A stretch of 64,000 nucleotides of DNA, from positions 62,001-126,000 of the forward strand of contig NW_026943548.1 in NCBI RefSeq assembly GCF_024139115.2, written 5' to 3'. The notes under the pieces were generated by a model. It did not search any database and was not told the origin of the DNA. It was given only the letters and a program-made list of their open reading frames with translations. Shown here one piece after another: positions 32,386-43,061 of the stretch (its first letter is position 1; each line of letters starts with the position of its first letter). The translations under genes and the position numbers were made by a program. Origin of the DNA: Armigeres subalbatus. Lineage: Eukaryota; Arthropoda; Insecta; Diptera; Culicidae.

Positions 32386-32900
32386 CATCGGTGAACACAC
32401 GATTGCAAAATAAATGCTACTCAACCCAACAGCAAACCAACAAACGATTCATACCTACCGCGTGCCCTCCAGCAGGAATAAGTGAAACCACAGATAGTGC
32501 GAAAAGAAATCGAGAGATGAGAATGAACCGATGTTTAGTGAGTGCAGCAGAAAACACTGAGTTGAACTCAGAACTTCAATTTAGACTCAATGATTCGTTT
32601 TGCGGCCTGATTCTTTCTGCCGAATCCTCACTCACTACTCAATTGCGATTCCATTCGTTTACGAATCGAATGTAAACAAATACTCGGCTATGCATCATTC
32701 GCTATCTGTGGGAAATATTCGGTGATGAATTTTGTCTGTTTGTTTTTTGGCATGATTCGTTACTAACTGAAGCTAAACGGCAGACAATCGAAATTGAATA
32801 TTTTGGAAGGGCTCGTGTACAGTTGCCTAATTTGCGATTGTGTGTAGATGTGAGTGAAAGATTAGCGCTAAATGAACCGATTTTTTCCGTACCTGGTAGT
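32386..32900. other. Unassigned sequence
   Basis: No clear feature. The plus ORF 32391-32675 (94 codons) has no recognised domain. Confidence 0.35.
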
Positions 32901-33090
32901 AGCTTGTAAAAGTAATCTAGCTTTCCACGTTCGCCATAATGGCGTCTGCTATAAAAATTTTGACGTGAACTGTTTCTCGACACTGAACTGAAACTTTCGT
33001 CTAGCAGGCATTGATTTTCTTAGTTGCCAATGACAGTTGAAATTTGTTATTTTTCATCAACAATGGTTTTTTTCTAAAGAACGGAAAATT
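32900..33090 (-). repeat. Inverted copy of the repeat at 36250-36425
   Basis: ctttccacgttcgccataat and gctataaaaattttgacgtg are the reverse complement, with substitutions, of sequence at 36360-36420. It is a dispersed repeat of unknown class that sits next to the ~160-bp coding-like units at both places. Confidence 0.65.
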
Positions 33091-33649
33091 GAACATTTGG
33101 TTAATATAATACCTATTATATTTTAGGGATAATCAAAACTGTCTAATACTAACTAATCAAAAGCTGTATAGAATGGAGATACCGACAGACTCTCGTATGA
33201 AGCGTAGAACCAAATCACTATTGATCGACAGGAATTAGTCGAGTGGTACTTTCGGTTAGATGCTTCGGACGAGAAAGGATGGTGTCAGACTAAAAAAATG
33301 TGGTGAAAATAAAAAATAATGTGGCATGGCTTTCAGAATGAAATGATTCGAATAAGTCTTCTGTCGCTCAATGATCAGAAGTTCGCTCATACTGCTAAAT
33401 GATTAATATTGTTCCTTAGTAGCAGATGTAGTAGATTGATAGTTTAAAAATCACTGATTTTGATACTGTTCTATCGTTTCAAGCCAATTCTACAACTTAG
33501 TCGTGCCCAGTATGGTAGTCATGAGGGAGTACCCAGCGGGACTATAGCTCTTTGAATAATACAAATATAGCGTTTATTCAGAACTTATATTACACTAATG
33601 GCAAAATGACGACTCTGCAGGACCCAAGGTATTGATAGGATCCCATGAA
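33091..33649. other. Unassigned sequence
   Basis: No supported feature. Confidence 0.35.
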
Positions 33650-35299
33650 TTAACCTTCTGTCTGTGCTCAAAAAAACTTACGTTGTCTGTGCTCTGGGGT
33701 CAAATTGACCCCAAATTGAAATTGCTATAACTTTTTTATTGCTTGGCCGATTTTGGATTTTTGTGGCTGTTTCGAAAGATAATTTAATCATCTTTCAGGT
33801 CATAACCAAAGATTGGTGGGCGGGTACATTGCATGGAGGGGTTTTAGTGGACATGGTGCAAAAACAGTGATTTTTCACGATTATTTTACTAATATCCGAA
33901 AATCCTACCCATTTTGAACTGCACCTTTTTTAAAAAGGTTATGCAGGAAGGCGTGTGCTTCGGCATGAGGCGTTGATAAGTTTAGAACTTGGCCGCCAGG
34001 TGGCGGTATATTTGAATTCATTATTTTAGACTACTCAAGATATTCCGATATATAGAACTCTCCTCAGTGTAAATATTCTTATCGTACAAATTTAAAATTT
34101 GTTAAAATGGCGTCTTGATCAAAGGTCATTTAGTGGGAATGGACTGTCTAGTGACGGAAGTAATAATTGGGAATTTTACAAATAGGCGGCAAATTGGCTA
34201 ATCTTTGGTTACGCATGTAGACCCAAAGGCCTTAGTTCCAGGGTTTTCTTGGATGATCTAAAACATATTCTGTGAACACATTCTATTATTTGCAGCATCG
34301 CTGGAGCAGGTTGAATGCAAAGAAAACTTTTGATGAACTTTACCACAACATTCATGTTTGCCAAAAATACTACAAACCAAAATACATCAGATCTCACATG
34401 CAACAATATACTCAAATATAACAGCTCACTAGCGCCGCATCTTGCAAGAAGTGCTCATTATATTGAGCACCGCTTTGTACTCCTGGACATCCTGAACAAT
34501 GTTGCCGAAAACAACTTGGTTGTAGGTATGAGAAATCTTAAGCTAAAGCAATATTTCAAACATGCAAGAATATTGCAAGTACACTAGCGCCGCCTATTTG
34601 TAAATTTCCTCATTATTTATTTCATCACATGACAGTCCATTCCCACCAGACGAACTTTTTTAAAGACGTCATCTTTACAAATTTCAAATTTGTGCGATAA
34701 GAATATTTACACTGAGGAGAATTCCATATATCGGAATTACTTGAGTAGTCTAAAATAACGAATTTAAACATACCGCCACCTAGCGACCAAGCTCTAAACT
34801 AATCAATGCCTTATGTCAAAGGATACGCCTTCCTGCATAACCTTTTTGAAAAGGTGCAGTTCAAAATGGGTAGGATTTTCAGATTTAAGTAAAATAAGCA
34901 TGAAAAATCACTGTTTTTGCAACCTTTTTTACGAAAACCCCTCCCCGCGATGTACCCGCCCACCTATAGTCAATCTTTGGTAACGACCTGAAAGATGATT
35001 AAATTATCTTCCGAAACAGCCCCAAAAATCCAAAATTGGCCGAACATTAAAAAAGTTATAGCAATTTCAATTTGGGGTCAATTTGACCCCAGAGCACAGA
35101 CAACGTAAGTTTTTTGAAAAAAGTACACTGTAGCGCATATTTTCAAGATTTTTCAAGCGAATTTGCACCTAAGAGACAGATCTCGGCGAGTTTTACCAAA
35201 CTACCAAAAATTAGGAGAATCGGTTGAAAACTAAAAAAATGGCAGCCACTCAAAGTGGCCTGGGGTCATATTGACCCCAGAGCACAGACAAAAGGTTAA
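33650..35299. mobile_element. 1.65-kb piggyBac-like foldback element
   Basis: It starts TTAACCTTCTGTCTGTGCTC and ends GAGCACAGACAAAAGGTTAA. TTAA at both ends suggests piggyBac-type targeting. Arms of about 500 bp (33655-34190 and 34590-35115) are imperfect reverse complements; ggggtcaaattgacccc, cctacccattttgaactgca and taccgccacctagcg mark the match. The right arm carries about 180 extra bases with a second gaccccagagcacagac block near the end. The loop 34191-34590 has no transposase; its short ORFs are not recognised. Confidence 0.85.
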
Positions 35300-35317
35300 A
35301 CACTAACGAGTTCTAAC

Positions 35318-35640
35318 GTTGCATGATCGATCTTTATCGGTTTGCTTTGTATTCTTGTTCATGCTCATGCTTCATTCTCATTTACATTCTCATTTACACC
35401 ACCTTCGTGGGCTTCGTGGCCGTGCGGATAGCGACGTTTATCGTCTTGCCGCATGTGTTATGGAGTGTGGGTTCGATTCCCGCCCGGTAAAGAGAAAACT
35501 TTTCGAGATCGAGAAAATTCTCCACTGGTCCACTGGGTGTTATGTGTCCTGTCCGTTGTCTCATGCTAGGTGTTAAGTGCTCAGTCTGTACGACCTCTGG
35601 TCGAAGACGGTGTCCCTGTCTTTATAATAAAATGGGAAAA
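35318..35640 (+). mobile_element. tRNA-derived SINE, second family
   Basis: The head at 35405-35480 has tggccgtgcggatagcga (A-box) and gggttcgattcccgc (B-box). The body contains gtgttaagtgctcagtctgt and cgacctctggtcgaagacgg and ends near ataataaaatggg. A diverged minus-strand copy is at 60285-60535. The 3' half is unlike the GAA-tailed family. Confidence 0.8.
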
Positions 35641-35650
35641 CGATTCGAAC

Positions 35651-35677
35651 GAATCGCACGGCTAAGGAGGGCCCCCA
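35651..35677 (-). repeat. Short fragment of a Feilai-like SINE head
   Basis: gcacggctaaggagggcccc is the reverse complement of the first bases of the SINE at 24453. Too short to say more. Confidence 0.5.
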
Positions 35678-36249
35678 GGGTGGGTGAGTAACTTAGCAAA
35701 GCTATAATGTTTATGTAAAGAAGTATACTTCTATAGTTAGTTAGTGCTTTACATACGGATCCCGGCAATTATCCCATTAAACTGAATTAGAAGACCGCTC
35801 TTGTGAATCGGTTTAAATTTGAATAAAATTAAAATATGCAGCATTTTTTAAAGTTCGAGGATCAGTCATGACTCAACGGCCTATCTTCATTATTTCGGAA
35901 CACCCGAACGACAAACTGGTTGGCGTATGAATCATACGCCTGTACCAAGCCCCAATTCATCGATCGATTATAACATTCTTTATCCCGAGCTTTATCCTAT
36001 CCTTAGATATAACATATGAAACATAATTTCTAAATATAGAACTTTTATTTTCTGTGTCAGCCTATTTATGATAGTCAGTTGAGGACTGCTACGCTAACAG
36101 ATCATGCGTCCAGTACGAAAAATGTTTTAAGGCATTGCGAAAATTTAAACATCCATCGTAAACTTTTAGACATCCAAAAGAATTACTCGACATCTGAAAC
36201 AAAATAAAATTAGAATTATTGAAGAAATCGCTTATCATTCAATTTGAAT
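35678..36249. other. Unassigned sequence
   Basis: AT-rich with no supported feature. Confidence 0.35.
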
Positions 36250-36425
36250 TCCTATTTGCACAAGTTCTTCTCATTGAAGAAAAACAAACAACGTAATGAC
36301 TGTTATTAGCAACGAATAACATCAATGCTTACTTAGACCTAAATTCCAATTCAGTGTCGGGAAGCAGCTAATGTCAATATTTTTATAGCATACGCCATTA
36401 TGGCTAGCGTGGAAAGCTGGATAGG
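36250..36425 (+). repeat. Dispersed repeat paired with 32900-33090
   Basis: See the inverted copy; shared blocks include tttttatagca.acgccattatgg and cgtggaaagct. Confidence 0.6.
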
Positions 36426-36860
36426 TACCATTCTTTCGGCTCGACGGACCTGCTGGGACATCTTTCAGGACTTGGTTGAGCAACTAGATCACATGTTCTA
36501 AACTCAAGGACGTTTTGAACAACCGAAAAGGCCTGTAGTAGCTTGTAAAAATAATGAGTGAAATACTATCGGCTAAATGGATCTGGATCTGCTAGGATGT
36601 TCAACGATGCATGGATACATCGTCCAGGGCTTGGTTGATCGGGTAGATCACATGATCTGAACTGATTTGAACTCAAGGATGTTTTGGAGAAACTAAAAGG
36701 CCTATAGTTGCTTTTACAGTAATGAGTGAAATCTTATCGGCTCAATGTACCTGCTAAGATGTTCAACGATGCACGAATACGTCGTTTAAGACTTGGTTGA
36801 TCGGGTATATCACATGATCTGAACTCCAGGGCGTTTAGAAGACCCTGAAATAGTTTACGT
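36426..36860 (+). repeat. Three tandem ~160-bp coding-like units
   Basis: cttggttga recurs at 36471, 36630 and 36792 (spacing 159 and 162). Each unit in the plus frame reads close to CSTMHGYIVQGLVDRVDHMI, usually followed by an in-frame stop and then a TPG-like remnant. Unit-to-unit identity is high at DNA level. The preserved peptide with scattered stops suggests tandem copies of a decayed exon rather than a classical satellite. Confidence 0.65.
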
Positions 36861-37173
36861 TTATTCAAAACTCGATCAATTTATGTCTTATGATCACATA
36901 GATATTTTTGGACATAAATCCCAGCTTAGGAAATTTTGTTTGTAGACATATTTCCTAATGCATTCGAGGATATGTACTCCAGTTTCAACGATTTTTCGGT
37001 TATATCAGAACGCCAGATAACAATATAATTCTTCGTCCTGAAGTAATTAAGTGCAAATAAACCCGCATTTTGTATATTTTATTTCGATGGAGAGAAGTCG
37101 GTAAAGAGAAACCTTTTCTTGTTAGTTACGGCTTTTTTACCGCTAATGCTTGAAATACTATACATACAACATT
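36861..37173. other. Unassigned sequence
   Basis: No supported feature up to the TSD of the RTE element. Confidence 0.35.
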
Positions 37174-37200
37174 TGGCCAGACACTATTATTATTATTTAA

Positions 37201-37890
37201 TCAGACTAAGGCCGAAGTGGCCTGTGCGGTATATAAGAGTCTTCTCCATTCGGCTCGGTCCATGGCTACACGTCGCCAACCACGCAGTCTACGGAGGGTC
37301 CGCAAGTCATCTTCCACCTGATCGATCCACCTTGCCCGCTGCGCACCTCGCCTTCTTGTGCCCGTCGGATCGTTGTCGAGAACCATTTTCACCGGGTTAC
37401 TGTCCGACATTCTGGCTACGTGCCCGGCCCATCGCAGTCGTCCGATTTTCGCTGTGTGAACGATGGATGGTTCTCCCAACAGCTGATGCAATTCGTGGTT
37501 CATTCGCCTCCTCCACGTACCGTCCGCCATCTGCACCCCACCATAGATGGTACGCAGCACTTTCCTTTCGAAAACTCCAAGTGCGCGTTGGTCCTCCACG
37601 AGCATTGTCCAGGTCTCGTGTCCGTAGAGGACTACCGGTCTAATTAGCGTTTTGTAGATTGTCAGTTTGGTACGGCGGCGAACTCTATTCGATCGGAGCG
37701 TCTTGCGGAGTCCAAAGTACGTACGATTTCCAGCCACTATGCGTCTCCGAATTTCTCTGCTGGTGTCATTTTCGGCAGTCACCAGTGAGCCCAAGTACAC
37801 AAATTCTTCTACCACCTCGATTTCGTCACCACCGATGCAAACTCGCGGTGGGTGGCTCACATTGTCTTCTCTTGAACCTCTTCCTATCAT
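37201..37890 (-). pseudogene. C-terminal domain of the RTE-like element
   Basis: A single frame of about 229 codons: YLGSLVTAENDTSREIRRR, VVLYGHETWTMLVEDQRALG, RRMNHELHQLLGEPS, RWAGHVARMSDSNPVKM and RRGAQRARWIDQVEDDL. This is the conserved tail following the RT in this element type. Its exact function is not known to me. The frame closes at 37201, next to the (AAT)n tail. Confidence 0.9.
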
Positions 37891-37929
37891 GTACTTCGTC
37901 TTCGACGTGTTGATGACTAGTCCGATCCG

Positions 37930-39078
37930 CTTAGCTTCCTCTTCAGTCTGATGTAGGCTTCCTCCATCTTCTCAAAGTTACGTGCCATAATATCTATGTC
38001 GTCAGCGAAACCAAATAGCTGGACGGACTTATTGAAAATGGTACCACTCGTGTTAATCCCTGCTCTCCGTATTACCCCTTCCAAAGCGATGTTGAATAGC
38101 AGACACGAAAGACCATCACCTCGCCGTAACCCTCTGCGGGTTTCGAAGGGACTCGAGAATGCCCTTGAAACTCAAACTACGCACATCACCCGATCCATCG
38201 TCGCTTTGATCAACCGTGTCAGTTTATCCGGAAAACCGTTTTCGTGCATTAGCTGCCATAGCTGGTTCCGACCGATTGTATCATATGCGGCTTTGAAGTC
38301 GATGAATAGATGATGTGTGGGCACGTTGTATTCGCGGCATTTCTGCAGTACTTGGCGAATAGCGAACACCTGGTCCGTGGTGGAGCGTTCGCCCATAAAA
38401 CTCGCCTGGTACTGCCCCACGAACTCCCTTGCAATTGGTGCTAGTCGACGGCATAAAATTTGGGAGAGTACCTTGTAGGCGGCGTTCAGCAATAAGATTG
38501 CGCTGTAGTTGCTACAATCCAGCTTATCGTCCTCTTTGTATATGGGACACACGACACCTTCCATCCACTCCTGCGGCAAAACATCCTCCTCTCAAATCTT
38601 GGTAATTACCCAGTGGAGCGCTCTGGCCAGTGTCTCACCACCATGTTTAAACAGCTCTCCTGGTAGTTGGTCAACCCCAGGGGCTTTGTTGTTCTTCAGC
38701 CGGCCAATCTCCTCCTGGATTTCTTGGAGATCCGGAGCCGGTAGAATTATGTCCTGCGAGCGTTCAGGTGCTCTTCGTAGTGCTGCCGCCACCTTTGAAT
38801 CACCTCACGCTCGTTCGTAAGAAGGTTCCCGTTTATGTCCTTACACATATCAGGCTGTGGCACGTGGCCCTTACGTGAACGGTTTAACTTCTCATAGAAC
38901 TTTCGTGTGTTATTAGCGCGGTACAGTTGCTCCGTTTCTTCACGGTCTCGATCTTCCTGCTGGCGCTTTTTCCTCCGGAAAATCGAGTTTTGTCTGTTCC
39001 GCGCCTGTTTATATCGTGCCTCGTTCGCCCTCGTGCGGTGTTGCAGCAATCTCGCCCATGCTGCATTCTTCTCTTCCA
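37930..39078 (-). pseudogene. Linker and reverse transcriptase of the RTE-like element
   Basis: Minus strand. The Arg/Lys-rich linker (39079-38747) includes TRKFYEKLNRSRKGH. The RT follows in several frames: NNKAPGVDQLPGELFKHGGE (38700 region), MPQEWMEGVVCPIYK (38579), YQASFMGERSTTDQ, FIDFKAAYDT (motif A, about 38290) and FADDIDIMA (FADD at 37998-38009). Frame changes occur near 38747-38790, 38590 and 38170, the last in the region of motif B (GLR-GDGLS). The catalytic aspartates are retained, but no continuous frame is. Confidence 0.9.
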
Positions 39079-40089
39079 CTAACTGCTCACATTCGCCGTC
39101 ATACCAGTCGTTTCTCTGATCCGGGGCACCGTGCCAAGTGCAGCGGTTGCGGTGCTACCAATGGCGGATCGAATATCTCTCCAGCCATCTTCAAGAGACG
39201 CTGCGCCTAGCTGCTCTTCCGTTGGAAGTGCCACTTCCAGCTGCTGCGCGTATTCTTGGGCTAGTCTACCATCTTGTAGCCGCCCAATGTTAAGCCGCGG
39301 CGTCCGACTTCGACCCGTGTTGTACACCGTCGAGAGTTTTGAGCGCAGGCATACTGCAACGAGGTAGTGGTCGGATTCAATATTCGCACTGCGGTAAGTG
39401 CGGACGTTCGTGATGTCGGAGAAGAATTTACCGTCGATTAGAACGTGGTCGATTTGGTTTTCCGTTTCTTGGTTAGGTGAGTCCATGTGGCCTTGTGGAT
39501 ATTTTTGCGGGGGAAGTAGGTGCTTCGGACTACCATTCCGCGGGAGGCTGCGAAGTTTATGCATCGTTGGCCGTTGTCATTCGATACGGTGTGTAGACTA
39601 TCCGGTCCGATGACCGGTCTATACATTTCCTCCTTCCTACCTGTGCGTTCATGTCACCGATGACGATTTTAACGTCCCGCAGTGGGCATCCATCGTATGT
39701 CTGCTCCAGCTGTGCGTAGAACGCTTCTTTCTCGTCGTCGGGTCTCCCTTCGTGTGGGCAGTGCACGTTGATGATGCTATAGTTGAAGAAACGGCCTTTA
39801 ATCCTCAGCTTGCACATCCTTGCGTTGATTGGCTGCCACCCAATCACGCGTTGGCGCATCTTACCCAGCACTATGAAGTCGGTTCCCAGCTCGTTGGTGG
39901 TGCCACAGCTTTGGTAGAAGGTAGCCGCTCGATGCCCGCTTTTCCACACTTTCTGTCCTGTCCAGCAAATCTCCTGCAGCGCCACCACGTCGAAGTTGCG
40001 GGGATGTAATTCATCGTAGATCATCCTGTCGCAACCTGCGAAACCTAGCGACTTGCAATTCCATGTTCCAAGCTTCCAATCGTGATCCT
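39079..40089 (-). pseudogene. Apurinic-like endonuclease domain of the RTE-like element
   Basis: This domain nicks target DNA to prime reverse transcription. Reading minus, the conserved start WKLGTWNCKSLG lies at 40083-40045, upstream of the first in-frame ATG (40024), and an in-frame TAG sits just before it. So the canonical start is lost or the element initiates differently. VVALQEICW, IINVHCPHE and IVIGDMNAQVG follow. A frameshift near 39560 moves the rest to another frame: QIDHVLIDGKFFSDI and ESDHYLVAVCLRSK. The catalytic E in QEICW, the D and N in GDMNAQ, and the SDH motif are all visible. It is non-functional because of the frameshift. Confidence 0.9.
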
Positions 40090-40451
40090 ATATTCGTCGC
40101 CTAGGTTCCTGCCGATTATATCGAGTCGCATTATCTCTCATATTGTTCGTAATGATTGGTTTTCTAGGCGGCTTATTGGGCCAGCGCAAACCTCCTGTCT
40201 CGTCGGAGGGCCGTCGTGTCAGGGCTGTTTAGTGTCCCACCTAACACCAGGACTTGGGCTTAGGTGCTTTGAGCGACACACGGTCGCTTTGGTGGGGCCT
40301 ACTTGCGGATACATGCAGCTTTTATAGAGGTTTAACAGGGCCCACTGTCAAACCCCACCACATCCTAGGCAAGCCCCACAACTCGCAGATGGCCTGGGGA
40401 GGGATCGTCAAGCCCTTGGACATAGTCCCTGCTGCCCGTGGCCAGACACTA

Positions 40452-41502
40452 ACCCAAGTTATTTAATTTTAAAAGCTAAATCTCTAAAAAAAATTATTGA
40501 TTTTTCTTGTTGATAAAGACGGAATAATTTTGTTGACGAAATCGGAGCGTGATAAAATCGGAGCGTGACAAAATCGAAACGTGATAAAATCGGAACATAT
40601 CTGTACTCAAATGAAATTTTTCTGTACATTGTGGTAAATCATCGAGTGGTAAATCATTGTTGGCAGCAAGATAAATATTCTATTTGGTTTCAGTTAGTGG
40701 TTGACAAAACGTATCAAGAAGCGTAAATAGGATCTTGTCAAGACCACCATAATAAACGATAGTTTATTTGTAATTTTCTTCGCAGCGAAAATTATTAGCA
40801 ATGATGTCGTCGGTTGCGGACGAAACGACCGTCGTGATGTGATGGCGTCTGCAGCCATTCAGTAATAGATAGTGAAATTTTCTTGCAAGTTTCGGATAAT
40901 CGTTTGGTTGTTGTTAGTGGTTTTGAAAGGCATTAAACCGTAAATCGTTTCCTGTCAGAACCACCAAATTTAATTGAAGAAAGTTGATTCAAGTTGATTA
41001 ATTTTCTTCAAATCGACAAAAAACTCAATAACGATAATTATAGAGCAAAAATGTGTATAAAAAAGTACGCATTCCCACACAACCGATCGAGCCCATATTT
41101 GAGGACCAGAAACGATCAAGAAAAACCTTGATCTTACTTGAATGGATGAAGTTTGCGTTTTGCCACACAACTGCGCCATCTACTATATGTTCGATCTGTA
41201 GTATTTAAACATTGAACTATAAAACTACCTTGTCACTAAAGACTGTAAAGCTGAAAAGTAAAAAGTTAAACATATATTTGTTTGAATTGAGTTGTTGAGC
41301 TGCCACTTATTTGATTTTTACTTGTCATATAACTGATGAAGATTGATTTGTGCTTTACTGTATGGACAAGATCGCATTTTTTAATTGTGCATCCGTTTGT
41401 CGAAAGAACCAAGCACAAGGTTACAGCGTGTCTTTAATGACACGGATCATGTAACAAACTTATGTAGCGAACACAATAATACTCTAATCGAGGAAATGTC
41501 TC
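40452..41502. other. Unassigned AT-rich sequence with a short tandem
   Basis: gataaaatcggagcgtgacaaaatcg-type units of about 18 bp repeat three to four times at 40537-40592. Nothing else is recognised in this kilobase. Confidence 0.45.
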
Positions 41503-41770
41503 ATACCCAATCAGCGACTTTTAGATTGTTAGATCTGTATAAGAACCTATCAAAACCTATATAAGAACTGGGCATATACGAAATTGTTAGATTCTGTCAC
41601 AAAAATGTAAGCTGACAAACAAATATTGTAAGAAAAGCTTGCAAAATTGTAAGGTTTTATACAATATGTGTATAAGAATCTAGCATTGTCACACATGCCC
41701 AGTTCTTATACAGGTTTTGGTAGGTTCTACAGAATTGTTAGAAAGTCTGATAATCACCCTTTGGGTGTAT
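41503..41770. mobile_element. 268-bp palindromic MITE
   Basis: The left end is atacccaatcagcgac... through gtataagaacctatcaaaac and aagaactgggcatat; the right end is the reverse complement, ending ccctttgggtgtat. The TIRs are about 75-80 bp with mismatches. A partial relative is at 41998-42148 and a diverged one at 8136-8325. Confidence 0.8.
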
Positions 41771-41997
41771 CTATTATCTATCCTGAATCAGCTCGAGAGC
41801 CGTTGGTATTGTAACGGCCAACTTATGCATCAACACGCAATGCTTACTGGAGAATAATGTGATCTTCATTATATTCGTAGAAAGGTAGAATATGGCGAGA
41901 AAGGGGGAAGAACGATGATATACGAAAATTCATATGAAATGAGAAAAAAAACCTATTAATATCGAACAACATTTACTAGCGGTCGCTCTAATTAAAA

Positions 41998-42148
41998 CAC
42001 CTAACTGGTAAATGTTTGATTTTCTAACAATTTTGTATAAGAACCTACCATAACCTATATTAGAACTGATCATATGTGAAAATGCTAGATTCTTGGAACC
42101 ACGAAAATGTTAAACTGGCTACATGTGATATAAAATCCTAGGACCAGT
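41998..42148. repeat. Partial copy of the palindromic MITE
   Basis: aacaattttgtataagaacc and atattagaactgatcatatg match one arm of 41503-41770. Confidence 0.65.
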
Positions 42149-42150
42149 AC

Positions 42151-42691
42151 TAGGGTAAAACGACCTATTATGGAGGGGTTAAGCACCGTGTCAAAATAAA
42201 ATTGATTACAAAAATTCTTCAAAAATTACCTGCTGGTCGATTTCCATATTGTAGTAGTTGAATAGGATGCTCGTTAACTATAGTTTCGTAAATATTACGT
42301 GAATTGTTTTGAACTTATGTTGTTTTGTTTTTATCAGAATAAAAACAAACTACCGCAATAATAGGACGCAGTTGCCTATCGTTGCGATATTTTTTGAACG
42401 TCAGTCCTATTGTTGCGGTATTGCATGTAATTCTTATGAAGAACGATACCGCAACAATAGGACCTTCCGACTACCGCAATAATAGGCTCAAAGGATTCAA
42501 ATTTTTAACGATAAATGTTGATTTTTTCATCATTTTGAACGGAATTTTGTGAAACAAAAGCTGTTCTAGTCGTTAATTCGAAGAGTTTTAGCGTACCCAC
42601 AATTGTTTTCAATGGTGTTATATCCAGAATGGACTACTTTAACACTACCGCAACATTAGGGCATACCACAACGATAGGACGTTTTACCCTA
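42151..42691. mobile_element. TAGGGTAAAACG MITE, copy 2
   Basis: TAGGGTAAAACG at 42151 and CGTTTTACCCTA ending at 42691, collinear with the reverse complement of copy 1 and with split copy 3. It is intact at both ends. Confidence 0.88.
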
Positions 42692-42982
42692 GTTGAACAT
42701 AATTATACCGCATCAAGCCGTCCATCCTAACTCTAAAAGATTTATTGGTCATTCCAAGTGGTTAGAAGTTTCTTCTCATATTAACACCAGCATTCACACT
42801 CTTCCTAAGAATGCAAATGTAAATTACAAACAGACTAGAAATGAATTAAAAGGTATCTTGCCCTTTACGACATCCAAAACATAAACATCAAACCGTTAAA
42901 CCCGTATGTAACCTGCCTCAACAACCTGTTTCATCGTAATTAAGCAGTATCATTAACAACCAAAGAGAGAGGAGCAACTCAC
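42692..42982. other. Unassigned sequence
   Basis: The plus frame 42693-42884 (63 codons) has no recognised motif. Confidence 0.35.
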
Positions 42983-43061
42983 TTCCGGAAATATCCTTCT
43001 GTACACAAGTGGCCACAAACTCGAGCAGCAATATTGACACAACTCGCACCACGTGGGCCAT
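42983..43061 (-). CDS. Candidate first coding exon with a signal-peptide-like start (tentative)
   Basis: On the minus strand an ATG at 43061-43059 begins MAHVVRVVSILLLEFVATC, a hydrophobic stretch like a signal peptide although it contains a Glu. The frame meets GGAA|GTGAGT, a good splice-donor match, at 42982. The exon would be 79 nt, ending in phase 1, a common place for an intron after a signal sequence. The upstream side (43062-44150) is unusually GC-rich and repeat-free for this window, as a promoter or 5' UTR might be. I see no acceptor or further exons within the window, and the direction is uncertain. Chance is a real alternative. Confidence 0.25.

Larger units (their letters stand above)
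37174..40451 (-). mobile_element. Full-span RTE-like retrotransposon with 13-bp TSD
   Basis: The element is 37187-40438 (3252 bp), in minus orientation. tggccagacacta is duplicated exactly at 37174-37186 and 40439-40451. The 3' end is a short (AAT)n tail, read attattattattt on plus, rather than poly(A). The order on the minus strand is a 5' UTR (40438 to about 40090), endonuclease, linker, reverse transcriptase, C-terminal domain and tail. No separate ORF1 is seen. Both ends are present, but frameshifts disable it. The fragment at 19177-20703 is the same family. The RTE-like assignment is inferred from architecture and protein style. Confidence 0.92.
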
